64,000 nt of DNA from Sphingobacteriaceae bacterium (GCA_947458875.1 CANGZD010000002.1:90513-154512), one strand, 5' to 3'; counted from the first letter of the stretch, positions 10,327-19,878 are shown. The notes: generated by a model from the sequence alone, not told the origin. Numbers and translations are program-made.

Positions 10327-12138
10327 ATGAAAAAATTAATAAAATTCGGACTCCAAATCTCGCTCCTAATGATGGGAATATCAGTTGGTATCGCTGCAGC
10401 GCAAAGCCGCATTTCTTTCGAAGTTTCTTTTACTGAACCACAGGCGCATTATGCCGATGTGCAAATGCAAATTGTGGGTAACAAGCAATCATATGTTGAT
10501 GTGAAAATGCCCGTTTGGGCTCCAGGTTCTTACCTGGTGAGAGAATTTGCGAAAAATGTTGAAGGTTTCAAGGCTATGGATGCCAAAGATCATCCTTTAC
10601 GTGCTGAAAAAATCAATAAAAATACTTGGCGAATTCAAGCTAATAAAAAAGACCAGATTCGTGTCAATTACCGGGTCTATGCTTTCGAAATTTCGGTTAG
10701 AACCAGTTTTGTGGATGCTTCACATGCCTTCTTATCGCCCACAGGAATTTTCATGTATCCTGACGGGGCACTCAATCAATCTTCAACCGTAACCATCAAA
10801 CCTTTTGAAACCTGGTCGAAGGTTACCACTGGCTTAGCGCCGGTAGCGGGCAAAGCGTTTACTTACCAAGCCCCTAATTTTGATGTACTTTTTGATTCAC
10901 CCATTGAGGTTGGTAATCAAGACATATTTGAATTTACTGCTGCTGGTGTAAGACACGAAGTAGCCATGTATGGCGGAGGTAATTATGACAAAGAACGTTT
11001 GAAGAAAGACATGGCTCGCATAGTAGAGGAGTGTACATCCATTTTTGGTATCAATCCTAACAAATATTATGCATTCATCGTGCACAATTATGCCAACGGT
11101 GGCGGTGGTTTAGAGCACCTTAATTCAACAGTTTTGGGAGCCAGCAGAATGGGTTACACCAACGAAAATACCTATCTGGGTTTCCTTAGTTTGGTTGCTC
11201 ACGAGTACTTCCACCTTTGGAATGTCAAAAGAATGCGTCCTGCCGCATTGGGGCCGTTTAATTACGACACCGAAAATTATACCAGCAATCTTTGGATTGC
11301 CGAAGGCTTTACCGCACACTACGACAATTTGTTGGTTAGAAGAGCGGGTTTCTACAATCCTGAAAAGTATTTAGAGGTTTTAGCCTCAGGCATGAACCTG
11401 ATTGATAACCAACCAGGAAATAAGTATCAGTCGGCAAGTGAGGCCAGCTTTGATGCATGGATCAAGTATTACAGGCCTAACGAAAATTCCAGAAACTCTA
11501 GCATCTCCTATTATGATAAGGGTGCTCTGATTGCCATGTTGATGGATTTAGAAATTTTGAATGCAAGCAATGCGCAAAAAGGCTTAGATGATGTATTGAA
11601 AGCGGTTTATGATTTATTTTATCAGAAATTAGACCGTGGGTATACAGATGCTGAATTCAAGGCGATAGTTGAAAAAGTGGCAGGTAAATCTTTTGATCGC
11701 TTTTATGATGATTTTGTATACGGGGTAGCTCCAGTAGATTATAAAAAATATTTTGCTTATGCCGGTTACGATGTAATTGATGAAAACGCTCAAAAGAATG
11801 AAGCTTACCTCGGTACCAGTTTTGTTTTCAGAGAAGGTAAATTATTGGTTTCGAGTGTTCTAAGAGATAGCCCGGCATGGAAATATGGCCTGAATGTAAA
11901 CGATGAGCTGCGAGCCATTGATGGTGAAAAACCAAGTTTTGCTCCTCGTGATGCAGAGAAGTTTTTTGCTACCAAGCAAGTGGGCGATGAAGTTAAACTG
12001 GGTATTTTTAGAGATGGCATGGAGCAACAGCTGCCAATCAAACTTATGAGGAATCCTGCCGTGAAATATCGGATCGTCAGTCTTGAACAGCCAACAGAAC
12101 AACAATTGACACTCCGAAAAAAATGGCTCAAACTTTAA
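10327..12138 (+). CDS. M61 family metallopeptidase with C-terminal PDZ domain
   Basis: 603 residues starting at MKKLIKFGLQ, which begins a signal peptide ending near AAAQS; the frame stays open to an ATG at 10243 but the promoter at 10303 argues against it. An N-terminal beta domain is followed by a thermolysin-like catalytic domain with zinc motif H292-E-Y-F-H296 (VAHEYFHLWNVKRMRP) and the preceding GGGGLEHLNS strand typical of M61 glycyl aminopeptidases. The C-terminal ~100 residues form a PDZ domain (LRDSPAWKYGLNVNDEL). Probably a periplasmic or outer-membrane-associated aminopeptidase. Ends at a bidirectional terminator. Confidence 0.9.
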   Translation: MKKLIKFGLQISLLMMGISVGIAAAQSRISFEVSFTEPQAHYADVQMQIVGNKQSYVDVKMPVWAPGSYLVREFAKNVEGFKAMDAKDHPLRAEKINKNTWRIQANKKDQIRVNYRVYAFEISVRTSFVDASHAFLSPTGIFMYPDGALNQSSTVTIKPFETWSKVTTGLAPVAGKAFTYQAPNFDVLFDSPIEVGNQDIFEFTAAGVRHEVAMYGGGNYDKERLKKDMARIVEECTSIFGINPNKYYAFIVHNYANGGGGLEHLNSTVLGASRMGYTNENTYLGFLSLVAHEYFHLWNVKRMRPAALGPFNYDTENYTSNLWIAEGFTAHYDNLLVRRAGFYNPEKYLEVLASGMNLIDNQPGNKYQSASEASFDAWIKYYRPNENSRNSSISYYDKGALIAMLMDLEILNASNAQKGLDDVLKAVYDLFYQKLDRGYTDAEFKAIVEKVAGKSFDRFYDDFVYGVAPVDYKKYFAYAGYDVIDENAQKNEAYLGTSFVFREGKLLVSSVLRDSPAWKYGLNVNDELRAIDGEKPSFAPRDAEKFFATKQVGDEVKLGIFRDGMEQQLPIKLMRNPAVKYRIVSLEQPTEQQLTLRKKWLKL

Positions 12139-12140
12139 TT

Positions 12141-12168
12141 AAAAACCCTCCAACAGGAGGGTTTTTTT
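12141..12168. terminator. Bidirectional intrinsic terminator between M61 and the 12174 gene
   Basis: An A-tract, CCCTCC, loop AACA, GGAGGG and a seven-T run form a compact stem that works in both directions. It lies between two convergent genes, 3 bases after the M61 stop and 6 bases from the end of the next gene. Confidence 0.85.
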
Positions 12169-12173
12169 ATGGC

Positions 12174-12650
12174 TCAAAATGTAAATCTGAACGAAAGACC
12201 CAATCCTTCAGCATTTAGTCCGGTATTTGGAGCAACTTCCAGTGTAGGTTTCCAATCCAAAGATACATTGATGGGTACACCATTAAATTTGTAGTCTAAA
12301 CCAATTACGCCATCAATTCCTAATAGGAGGTCATTATCATCAGTGGGTTTATAATTTCTAGATCCAAGGGTTCCACCAAAACCATAATACCAGCGTAAGC
12401 CATCGGCATTTTTGATATCCTGATGGATTTCATACAAACCGGTAAAGCGGAAATAGGAATAATCGTTCCTCGACTGGAAATTCAAGATCAGATCAAGGGC
12501 CCGGTCGTAATTGTGGTTAAAAGTTTTGAAACTGATTCCATTTGCGGTCCCAAAACGACCCCCAATGGCGTGTTTGTATTGAGCATTTGTATTCTGACTC
12601 AACAAACTTAAAGTGATCAGGAGTAGGTTGAATAAAAGTGTTTTCTTCAT
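12174..12650 (-). CDS. Small outer membrane beta-barrel-like protein, function unknown
   Basis: 158 residues with a clear signal peptide (MKKTLLFNLLLITLSL...NAQ). The mature part has alternating aromatic/Gly-rich strands (YYGFGGTLGSRN, LLLGIDGVIGLDYKF) and ends in a Phe-terminated strand (LGLSFRFTF), as for small outer membrane barrels. I do not recognise a specific family. A perfect 14-base palindrome lies 19 bases upstream of its start (12670-12683). Confidence 0.75.
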   Translation of the reverse strand: MKKTLLFNLLLITLSLLSQNTNAQYKHAIGGRFGTANGISFKTFNHNYDRALDLILNFQSRNDYSYFRFTGLYEIHQDIKNADGLRWYYGFGGTLGSRNYKPTDDNDLLLGIDGVIGLDYKFNGVPINVSLDWKPTLEVAPNTGLNAEGLGLSFRFTF

Positions 12651-12669
12651 ATCTTTTTTCTATACAACC

Positions 12670-12683
12670 CATCAAATTTGATG
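12670..12683. promoter_or_regulatory. Perfect palindrome, possible operator
   Basis: CATCAAATTTGATG is its own reverse complement. It sits in the divergent region between the barrel gene (-) and the acyl-CoA synthetase gene (+), 20 bases from the former start. It has the size of a dimeric repressor site; which gene it serves is unknown. Confidence 0.3.
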
Positions 12684-12820
12684 CCATTTTTATCAATCTC
12701 CACTACACTGACGAAATATCTACAAATCGTAAAATTATTGCCTATTGAACGCCTGTGTAGGTATTTATTCAATTTTTGATTATATTGGTGGTGTAACCTT
12801 TAATATCACTTGATTAACCT

Positions 12821-14602
12821 ATGTCCGTTTTAACCCGAGTTCATGATCTCCTCCCGCATGTTTTAAAGAATTTTACTCGTGAAGTTTTGGTTGCTGGTAA
12901 GCGTAACGGGAAGTGGATTACTTACAGCCCTGAACAGTTTATACAATCAATTGATGAAACTAGCAAGGGACTGATTGCCTTGGGTATCAAGAAAGATGAT
13001 AAGGTAGCCATCATGTCTGCAAACAGACCTGAATGGAACATTTGTGATTTCGCCATCATGCAGATTGGGGCTACTCAGGTGCCCATGTATCCTACGCTTT
13101 CGACCAACGACATTCGATTTATTTTACAGGATGCACAAATCAAAGTGGTGTTTGCCGGTTCGGTAGAACTGGTAAAAAAATTACAAACCATCAAATCTGA
13201 ATTAGGTTTAGATTTAAAAATTTATGCCTTTGAAGAGTGCAAAGAGGCTCCTTTCTGGACTGAATTGAAAGCGCTGGGACAAGCACAAGCTACCATTGAT
13301 TTGAAGCCTTACCGCGATCAGGTGCAGCCAGAGGATTTGGTTACCCTTATTTATACTTCAGGCACCACCGGTACACCGAAAGGAGTGATGCTCACTCATC
13401 ATAATGTGGTAACTAACCTTACAGATACACTCAGTGCCTATCCGAAAGGATTGGAAAGGGTGATCAGCTTTTTACCGCTTTCTCATATTTTTGAAAGAGT
13501 GGTTTTTTACATGAACTGCTATGCTTTGGTGAGTGTTTACTATGCAGAGAGCATTGAGACGGTGATGGCCGATATTCAGGAGGTTAAACCGCATGGTTTT
13601 ACCACCGTTCCCCGAGTGCTCGAAAAAATATATGATCGCATTGTAGAAAAAGGTACTGCACTTACAGGTATCAAAAAGAAACTATTCTTTTGGGCATTAA
13701 ATTTAGGATTGAAGTTTGAACTGGACGGTAAAAATGGTCCCTGGTATGAGTTTCAGCTTTCTATCGCGAATAAATTAATTTTCACCAAATGGCGTGAAGC
13801 CTTAGGTGGTGAAGTAAAAGCCCTGATGTCGGGTGGAGCTGCTTTACAACCACGATTGGCCAGGGTATTTTGGGCTGCACAAATTCCGGTTATAGAAGGT
13901 TATGGTTTAACTGAAACCTCGCCGGTTATCAGTTTGAACCGCTTAGATCCACATCAGGCCTGTTTTGGCAGTGTGGGTAAAACCATACCAAATGTGGAGG
14001 TTAAAATTGCCGAAGACGGGGAGATTTTATGCAAAGGTCCGAACATTATGAAAGGCTATTACAATCGTCCCGACTTGACTGCCGAAGTAATTGATGCAGA
14101 GGGCTGGTTCCACACTGGTGACATTGGTGAAATGATAGAGGGTGGCTTTCTTCGGATCACTGATCGCAAAAAAGAAATATTTAAAACAGCCGGAGGTAAG
14201 TACATAGCCCCCCAACTCATCGAAAATAAGTTCAAAGAATCGCCGCTCATTGAACAGGTAATGGTGGTGGGAGAAAATAGAAAATTCCCATCCGCATTAA
14301 TCGTTCCTAATTTTCAGGCGCTGGCTGCTTGGTGCGAAAAGAAAGGAATCACTTATACCACGGCTGCAGAAATGATTCAGCATGCAGAGGTGATGGATAA
14401 ATACCAAAGAGAAGTAGATCGATACAATGCTGGTTTTGGGCGCTGGGAGCAAGTAAAAATGTTCCGCTTATTGCCTAAAGAGTGGACCATTGATGCCAGT
14501 GAACTGACACCCAAGTTGAGCCTTAAGCGCAAAGTGATTTACGAACGCAATAAAGATTTAATCGAAAGCATTTACCAAGATCTGGAGAGTGGTAAAATTT
14601 AA
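12821..14602 (+). CDS. fadD: Long-chain fatty acid-CoA ligase (AMP-forming)
   Basis: 593 residues of the ANL adenylating superfamily. The P-loop YTSGTTGTPKG is at 178-188, followed by the FLPLSHIFER, GYGLTETSP and WFHTGDIGE motifs and the ITDRKKEIFKTAGGKYIAP hinge of bacterial FACS/FAA1-like enzymes. It activates fatty acids to acyl-CoA in the cytoplasm for beta-oxidation or lipid synthesis. Its stop codon overlaps that of the convergent 14599 gene through TTAA. It stands alone, far from the beta-oxidation operon at 35606-41474, but would feed it. Confidence 0.92.
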   Translation: MSVLTRVHDLLPHVLKNFTREVLVAGKRNGKWITYSPEQFIQSIDETSKGLIALGIKKDDKVAIMSANRPEWNICDFAIMQIGATQVPMYPTLSTNDIRFILQDAQIKVVFAGSVELVKKLQTIKSELGLDLKIYAFEECKEAPFWTELKALGQAQATIDLKPYRDQVQPEDLVTLIYTSGTTGTPKGVMLTHHNVVTNLTDTLSAYPKGLERVISFLPLSHIFERVVFYMNCYALVSVYYAESIETVMADIQEVKPHGFTTVPRVLEKIYDRIVEKGTALTGIKKKLFFWALNLGLKFELDGKNGPWYEFQLSIANKLIFTKWREALGGEVKALMSGGAALQPRLARVFWAAQIPVIEGYGLTETSPVISLNRLDPHQACFGSVGKTIPNVEVKIAEDGEILCKGPNIMKGYYNRPDLTAEVIDAEGWFHTGDIGEMIEGGFLRITDRKKEIFKTAGGKYIAPQLIENKFKESPLIEQVMVVGENRKFPSALIVPNFQALAAWCEKKGITYTTAAEMIQHAEVMDKYQREVDRYNAGFGRWEQVKMFRLLPKEWTIDASELTPKLSLKRKVIYERNKDLIESIYQDLESGKI

Positions 14603-15033
14603 CACCCATTATCTGCTTGATTTTCGGTAGCAGCTGCTTTTTTTTCTTTGCTTTGCTTCTGAATCCATTGACTGATTTTTTCAATCCAGCCGGTCATTTT
14701 ATCCATGTTGATCCCCGCTACTGCTTTCTGTGAAACCAGGGCAATTAGGGCTTTTAGAAGAAAACCCGATCTTTTAAAAATCAGTGAATTTAATAAATAA
14801 GGAACACCTAATTGTGCAATTGTAGTGAGCCAATCACTGCTTTTCTCTTCAGCTTTGCCACCGATACCCAACCAGGCCCCCAATTCTTGCATCATTCTGA
14901 AGGGTGCTTGAATCTTTTCAGAAATTTGGTGAAACTCTTCTTTCAGTTCACCTTCTCTTAAATCCATTTCAGCACGTAATCGGAAGATCTCGGAGCGTAA
15001 ATCGCTCATACTTTTGATTCGATTATTCGCCAT
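14599..15033 (-). CDS. Conserved hypothetical, last gene of the AI-2E/YtxH/holin-like cassette
   Basis: 144 residues: a charged coiled-coil-prone N-terminus (about 10-45), a hydrophobic middle (about 70-105) that could associate with membrane, and a Lys-rich tail ending in Cys. No known domain recognised. It overlaps the preceding gene by 11 bases (15023-15033), so it is co-translated. The position suggests a membrane or envelope role shared with its partners; that is inference only. Confidence 0.7.
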   Translation of the reverse strand: MANNRIKSMSDLRSEIFRLRAEMDLREGELKEEFHQISEKIQAPFRMMQELGAWLGIGGKAEEKSSDWLTTIAQLGVPYLLNSLIFKRSGFLLKALIALVSQKAVAGINMDKMTGWIEKISQWIQKQSKEKKAAATENQADNGC

Positions 15034-15394
15034 TTTTTTCTTCGATTTTTTCTGCCAGCATTTTTCTAACTAAGCGGTCCATGAGGGGTTCTTCAATCCA
15101 TTTAGATTTGATAAAAATCACAATGATAAAGAAGAGCAGATAAATACCTGCTACCCAAAAAAATCCCAACCAAGTGCTATTTAAAACTTCATTAAGCCAA
15201 AAAGCGGTTCCTAAGCTGGCAAAAATCAACATCATTAACAGGCAGAGCACCAATACGATATTACTTACTGCAGCGGCATAAAACTCAGCCACCTTTTCTA
15301 CGGTGCTCAGCACTGCCAGCCGGCTTTTGAGTCCGATGTAGATTTTAATTTTTTCAATCAGATTTTCTTGTTGGTCAGGTTTCTGCTCTTCCAT
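15023..15394 (-). CDS. Holin-X-like (phage holin family) small membrane protein
   Basis: 123 residues with an amphipathic N-terminal helix and two strong transmembrane segments (about 43-65 and 74-95), then a positively charged tail. This is the layout of the putative Actinobacterial Holin-X family, which in Bacteroidota chromosomes is an ordinary cellular protein and not a sign of prophage. It lies 11 bases after the YtxH gene and overlaps the next gene by 11 bases. Confidence 0.75.
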   Translation of the reverse strand: MEEQKPDQQENLIEKIKIYIGLKSRLAVLSTVEKVAEFYAAAVSNIVLVLCLLMMLIFASLGTAFWLNEVLNSTWLGFFWVAGIYLLFFIIVIFIKSKWIEEPLMDRLVRKMLAEKIEEKNGE

Positions 15395-15405
15395 ATTCCT
15401 GGATT

Positions 15406-15678
15406 TTAAACTCCGGCTTGGTTGCCGGCCTCATTAAATGTTTCCTGTGTTTTTTTCATTTTTGATTTCAGGGCACTTCCTACTTTTTCGGCAGTTTCGC
15501 TGAGATCGTCTATTCCTTCTTCGGTAAGGTCCTGAATCCGTTCGCCCAAATCTTTCAATGCTTTGCTCAATTTGTCACGTGTTTCCGATCCACTTTCGGG
15601 CGCAAAAAGAATCCCTAAAGCTGCACCAACTGCCACACCGGCCAGCAGTGCCACTACAATTTTTGAATTATCGCTCAT
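15406..15678 (-). CDS. YtxH domain protein
   Basis: 90 residues. The N-terminal segment VVALLAGVAVGAALGILFAP followed by a charged helix rich in Lys/Asp/Glu is the YtxH signature: one membrane anchor with an LEA-like helical tail. Family members are often induced by general stress. Middle gene of the cassette with AI-2E upstream and the holin-like gene downstream. Confidence 0.85.
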   Translation of the reverse strand: MSDNSKIVVALLAGVAVGAALGILFAPESGSETRDKLSKALKDLGERIQDLTEEGIDDLSETAEKVGSALKSKMKKTQETFNEAGNQAGV

Positions 15679-15746
15679 TTTCTTTTGTTTTTAATTTAAA
15701 CCTTCTTTTCTTCAACAAGCCAATTTTCAAAGTGTTTAGAAATTCT

Positions 15747-16796
15747 TTAAAGATGCTTCTCTACTGCTTGTTTTGCTGCTTCTTCTTTTTCGACAGCATG
15801 ATAACTTCTTTCATAAATCTTAAAAGTGAGGATAAAATAAGAGAGCAATAAAGGCCCAAACACCAGTCCGAGGATGCCAAATACCGGAATGCCGATTACT
15901 ACCCCAATCACAGTAATGATGGGATGCATATTGGCTACTCTTTTTGCAATAATCAGTCGGATCACGTTGTCAATATTAATGATCAGGATAAAGCCCCATA
16001 ACAAAAGCCCCCAGCCGGCAGTTTCGTTCCCGTTTGAAAGTTGAATCAGTGCCGCCGGAATAAATACAAATGGGGCGCCAACTACAGGTAAAAAGGATAA
16101 AAAAGTGGAGATTACTCCCCAGAAAACGGCATCGGGTATCCCGAAAATGATAAATCCCAAGCTCACCAAACTGCCCTGAACAATAGCGATGAAACCTTGA
16201 CCCAATACGTTTGAGTAGGTAGTATCGCGAAGTTCGGTAGCAAACTTAATGGCATCGGGTTCTTTAAATGGGGCATATTTGAGCAGTCCTTTCTCAAAAC
16301 TTTGGTGCTGCGTAAACATAAAATAAAGTAAAAAATACATGATCAGCACCCCAATAAAAATGTCGGCTGCCCCGCCTATTACCGCTGGAAATAAATTTGC
16401 AGCAATATCATCCAGCTTGCCTATTACCAGATCTAATGAATGGGGTACATGGAAGGTAGATCCAATGTAATCTTCAATTCCTTTGATGAGAGTTTTAATG
16501 GCTTGAGGATCTTGTTGAAAAGATGAGATTTTATTGATGACCATCAAGCTTAGTGCCAGAAAGGGAAAAACGATCATTAGTAAAGAAACCAGGATGATCC
16601 CAACGGTAGTTATCATCTTATTGATTTTCCATTTATCAGTAAATAACAGATATATAGGCCTGAAAATGGTGTATAGCACCAAGGTGCTAAGCAAAGCTCC
16701 TGCAATGATCCTGAGCGAATACAAAATGAACCCACCCAAAACAAGCAGTAAGCATAAAACGATGGCATTGCGCTGCTTTAAATTATAAATCGACAT
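15747..16796 (-). CDS. AI-2E family (PerM/YdiK-like) membrane transporter
   Basis: 349 residues with about seven to eight transmembrane helices: two at the N-terminus, one near 65-85, then a cluster from about 150 to 330. The block GAPFVFIPAALIQLSNGN and the GVVIGIPVFGILGLVFGPLL stretch are typical of the family. The family covers sodium/proton antiport and signal export, so a substrate should not be assumed. First gene of a four-gene minus-strand cassette (16796 to 14599). Confidence 0.88.
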   Translation of the reverse strand: MSIYNLKQRNAIVLCLLLVLGGFILYSLRIIAGALLSTLVLYTIFRPIYLLFTDKWKINKMITTVGIILVSLLMIVFPFLALSLMVINKISSFQQDPQAIKTLIKGIEDYIGSTFHVPHSLDLVIGKLDDIAANLFPAVIGGAADIFIGVLIMYFLLYFMFTQHQSFEKGLLKYAPFKEPDAIKFATELRDTTYSNVLGQGFIAIVQGSLVSLGFIIFGIPDAVFWGVISTFLSFLPVVGAPFVFIPAALIQLSNGNETAGWGLLLWGFILIINIDNVIRLIIAKRVANMHPIITVIGVVIGIPVFGILGLVFGPLLLSYFILTFKIYERSYHAVEKEEAAKQAVEKHL

Positions 16797-16860
16797 GGTT
16801 TTGAAATAAATGTTCTAACATTGCTCAACAACACTTAAAGTTAATCAAGGTTTCTACATA

Positions 16861-16895
16861 AAAAAATCCTATCTCCTTTTGGGGATAGGATTTTT
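16861..16895 (-). terminator. Intrinsic terminator after the OmpA-like gene
   Basis: A 12-base-pair stem (one G-U pair) with a TTTT loop at 16877-16880, flanked by A and T runs on the two sides. It lies 16 bases beyond the OmpA-like stop on the minus strand and separates that gene from the AI-2E cassette. Confidence 0.8.
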
Positions 16896-16911
16896 CAGGA
16901 GCAGGGTTGAA

Positions 16912-18375
16912 TTAGAAAATATTAAATTCTACCCTTCTATTCCGCTGTCTGCCCTCTTCTGTCTCATTATCGGCAATAGGCTGGGATTCGCCAAAACCCC
17001 TGGCTTCAATTTTATTTTTCGAAACGCCCCGTTTTACCAGGTAGCTTTTTACGGCATTGGCCCGATTAACGGATAGTGTTTGATTGGCTTTTTCTGAGCC
17101 CACTGCATCGGTATGTCCGCTTATTTTCAAACTATAATTCGGCTTGGTAATTAATAAGGTAGCCAGTTTATTGAGAGAGGGATAAGAAACTGCCTTGATG
17201 ATCCATTTCCCGGTGGCAAATTCCAGGTTTTCAAAAACATCCTGTAATATTTTTTGTTCTTCGGCACTCAGTTGAATGGTTGGTCGGCTAATGACTGCTG
17301 CTTTGGCCACTTCTGGGCACCCGCTATTATTTTTCGCACCTTTTACCAACGGACACTTATCCAAATAATCATAAACGCTGTCCTGGTCGGTATCTAATGG
17401 ACATCCCCAACCACTTACCACCACCCCACGGGGGGTGCTTGGGCATTTGTCAAATAAATCGCCAATGCCATCTGAGTCGGTATCGCATTTCAGGTCATCC
17501 ACCTCTTTTTCCAAAACCTTTACCTGTTTTCTCAATGCTGCTAACTCAGCAGAATCATTTCTTGTGTACAAATCATCATACATCATCGAGACAGGGTTCA
17601 CCCAGTCCAAGGCTTTCTCTTTCTTTTTGCCCAATGAAAATTCCAAGCCACTGTAGGCATAAGAGAACCGGTCTGCAGGTGTTCGGTTGATTTTTAAACC
17701 ATCCAGAAAATCACTCCCCGAAAAATTCATGGTATAACCCAAATCGAAATGCATCCGATCTGAGATCTTGAATTTTACAGCTACTCCAATCGGTACAAAT
17801 GATTCGTAACGGTATGTTTCTGTACCGCTTGAGCCATATTTGCCTTTGTAATCGGTGGTTACATCAAATTCATCAGTCTTTATATACGAAAAGGCAGATT
17901 GTCCCCATCCGGCTTTTACAATGAAATTGATCCAGTTCTCTTTTCGCATGAAATCCAGGGTGGCCACATTTACCACTCCCATCAGGCTGCTGGTATAAAT
18001 AGTGGTTTCGTAGGACTTTAATCCGAAACCGACCCCGCCAGGAAGGTCTTTATTACTGCCAGATATTTTACCTGCCGTTGCATTAAATTCTAATCCGAAG
18101 GAGTGGGCTAATTGTTTCCGAACACTTAGACCGTACCCCAGGTTTACATCCCAGTTAGAAAAATCGTAATTACTGGGTGCAAATACCACAGGGGCCAAGG
18201 CACCAGCATGCAGACCTAAAGACCAGGTTCGGTAGGGTTTTTGGCCTTGAAACAAAGTGAATGGATGTTTTGGTCTTACTTTAGCAAGGCTGTCTGCAGG
18301 TTTTTCTTGTGCACTCAAACTCAAGGTAAAGGCGAAAGCGAGCATCATTAACAGCGTTAATCTTAATTTTTTCAT
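16912..18375 (-). CDS. OmpA-family outer membrane protein with thrombospondin type 3 repeats
   Basis: 487 residues. Signal peptide (MKKLRLTLLMMLAFAFTLSLSAQ); an N-terminal beta barrel (about 45-255); calcium-binding thrombospondin type 3 repeats (DTDSDGIGDLFDKCP and DTDQDSVYDYLDKCP, about 297-350); and a C-terminal OmpA/MotB domain (SGHTDAVGSEKANQ ... GFGESQP ... RQRNRRVEF) that binds peptidoglycan. It would tether the outer membrane to the cell wall. It lies 73 bases downstream of the sigma-54 activator with no terminator between, so they may share a transcript. Confidence 0.92.
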   Translation of the reverse strand: MKKLRLTLLMMLAFAFTLSLSAQEKPADSLAKVRPKHPFTLFQGQKPYRTWSLGLHAGALAPVVFAPSNYDFSNWDVNLGYGLSVRKQLAHSFGLEFNATAGKISGSNKDLPGGVGFGLKSYETTIYTSSLMGVVNVATLDFMRKENWINFIVKAGWGQSAFSYIKTDEFDVTTDYKGKYGSSGTETYRYESFVPIGVAVKFKISDRMHFDLGYTMNFSGSDFLDGLKINRTPADRFSYAYSGLEFSLGKKKEKALDWVNPVSMMYDDLYTRNDSAELAALRKQVKVLEKEVDDLKCDTDSDGIGDLFDKCPSTPRGVVVSGWGCPLDTDQDSVYDYLDKCPLVKGAKNNSGCPEVAKAAVISRPTIQLSAEEQKILQDVFENLEFATGKWIIKAVSYPSLNKLATLLITKPNYSLKISGHTDAVGSEKANQTLSVNRANAVKSYLVKRGVSKNKIEARGFGESQPIADNETEEGRQRNRRVEFNIF

Positions 18376-18448
18376 AGGTATACATATTTTTTTGGGTAAA
18401 AAACTATTCCTAACCTAATACGAAAAAAAAAGATTTTTATTGTGCGGT

Positions 18449-19855
18449 TTAGCTGATGCTAAAAGCTTTCATCTTGTTGTACAGGGTTTTTCGGTCAATC
18501 TTCAGAATTTCGGCTGCTTTGGTTTTATTGAACCTTACTTCTTTCAAAACATTCATGATGGTCTCGTACTCTGCTACATGGGCAATGTTTTTTAAATCAG
18601 CAGATGCAGTAGAGGGAGGAGTTGGGATCTTTGTTTCAAACGATCGTGAACTCTGTGAAGCAGCAGAAATTTCTAGTGGGAGATCTTTTACCTGTATCCA
18701 ATCGCTTTGGCTCAGTAAAGCTGCTCTGCGTACTACATTTTTGAGCTCCCGGATATTGCCCGGCCAGTTGTAGGCTTTAAACTGTGCAATCACTTCTTCA
18801 GAAAATCCGCTGATTTCTTTATGTAATTCTTGTTTCGCTGCTTGCAGGAAATGATTGGCAAAAAGCATCAGGTCATCGCCACGTTCTCTTAATGCAGGCA
18901 GGTGGATCATAAATTCATTAAAACGATAATACAGATCTTCTCTGAAACGGCCTTCGGCAATGGCCTGAGGCAGGTTTTCGTTGGTGGCTACAATGATCCT
19001 CACATCCAGTTCGAGCTCTTTGGTGCCGCCAATTCTTCTTACTTTGCGCTCCTGCACCGTCCGAAGCAGTGCTACCTGACTTTCATAACTCAGGTTCCCT
19101 ATTTCATCTAAAAAAAGCGTGCCTCCATTAGCCAGTTCAAAATGACCGATCTTGGTGCTCAAAGCACCGGTGAAAGCCCCTTTTTCGTGCCCAAAAAATT
19201 CGCTGGCGGCCAATTCTTTTGTAAGCGAACCGCAATCAAGCGCCACAAAGGGTTGGTGTTTCCTTTGACTCTTTAAATGGATGCTTTTGGCAACAGCTTC
19301 TTTACCCGTGCCACTTTCTCCAAATAAAATCACACTGTAATTGGTAGGTGCAACCAGTTCTATTTGTCGCATCAGCTCTTTAGAAACAGCACTTTCCCCC
19401 ACAATAAAATCTTCGGGAAGCCCGGAATTTTGACCTTGTTTTTTTGCAGATTGCAGGACAGGGTTTGCAAGGGTCGGTTTTTCTGCCAAAGCTTCTTGTG
19501 TAGACAAGGCCTTATTAATGGTATTTAAAATTTCATTTGGGTAAAGGGGTTTGCTGATGTAATCGTAAGCACCCATTTTAATCAGCTCTACAGCCAGGCG
19601 TATGTCTGAATAAGCCGTAATGATGATGACGCCGGTAGCGGGATAATGGGTTTTGATCTCTTTCAGCATTTCTCTTCCGTCGGTGTCTTTCAATCTAAAA
19701 TCGCAGAGCACCAGATTAAAGAAATCTTTCTTGAGAAATTCCATGGCGGTGGCACCACTGTTGGCAGTTTCTACCACAAAACCATTGCGACTTAAAAATT
19801 TAAAAAGTAATTGGCCGATGCTTACTTCATCGTCGATGATTAGGATCTTTTTCAT
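18449..19855 (-). CDS. Sigma-54-dependent NtrC-family response regulator
   Basis: 468 residues in three parts: a receiver with phosphoacceptor D52 (LCDFRLKD) and SKP Lys near 102; an AAA+ domain with Walker A GESGTGKE (179-186) and the sigma-54 contact loop GAFTGA (226-231); and a Fis-type helix-turn-helix at the C-terminus (NKTKAAEILKIDRKTLYNKM). It activates sigma-54 promoters when phosphorylated. No histidine kinase is adjacent, so the signal is unknown. Two dyads and a hairpin lie upstream at 19879-19954. Confidence 0.93.
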   Translation of the reverse strand: MKKILIIDDEVSIGQLLFKFLSRNGFVVETANSGATAMEFLKKDFFNLVLCDFRLKDTDGREMLKEIKTHYPATGVIIITAYSDIRLAVELIKMGAYDYISKPLYPNEILNTINKALSTQEALAEKPTLANPVLQSAKKQGQNSGLPEDFIVGESAVSKELMRQIELVAPTNYSVILFGESGTGKEAVAKSIHLKSQRKHQPFVALDCGSLTKELAASEFFGHEKGAFTGALSTKIGHFELANGGTLFLDEIGNLSYESQVALLRTVQERKVRRIGGTKELELDVRIIVATNENLPQAIAEGRFREDLYYRFNEFMIHLPALRERGDDLMLFANHFLQAAKQELHKEISGFSEEVIAQFKAYNWPGNIRELKNVVRRAALLSQSDWIQVKDLPLEISAASQSSRSFETKIPTPPSTASADLKNIAHVAEYETIMNVLKEVRFNKTKAAEILKIDRKTLYNKMKAFSIS

Positions 19856-19878
19856 GACAGTCAGCTTTAGTGAACGAT

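Noticed and set aside
15023..15394. Holin-like gene as a sign of prophage
   Set aside because: No other phage gene nearby; the YtxH/AI-2E context is that of a normal chromosomal cassette.
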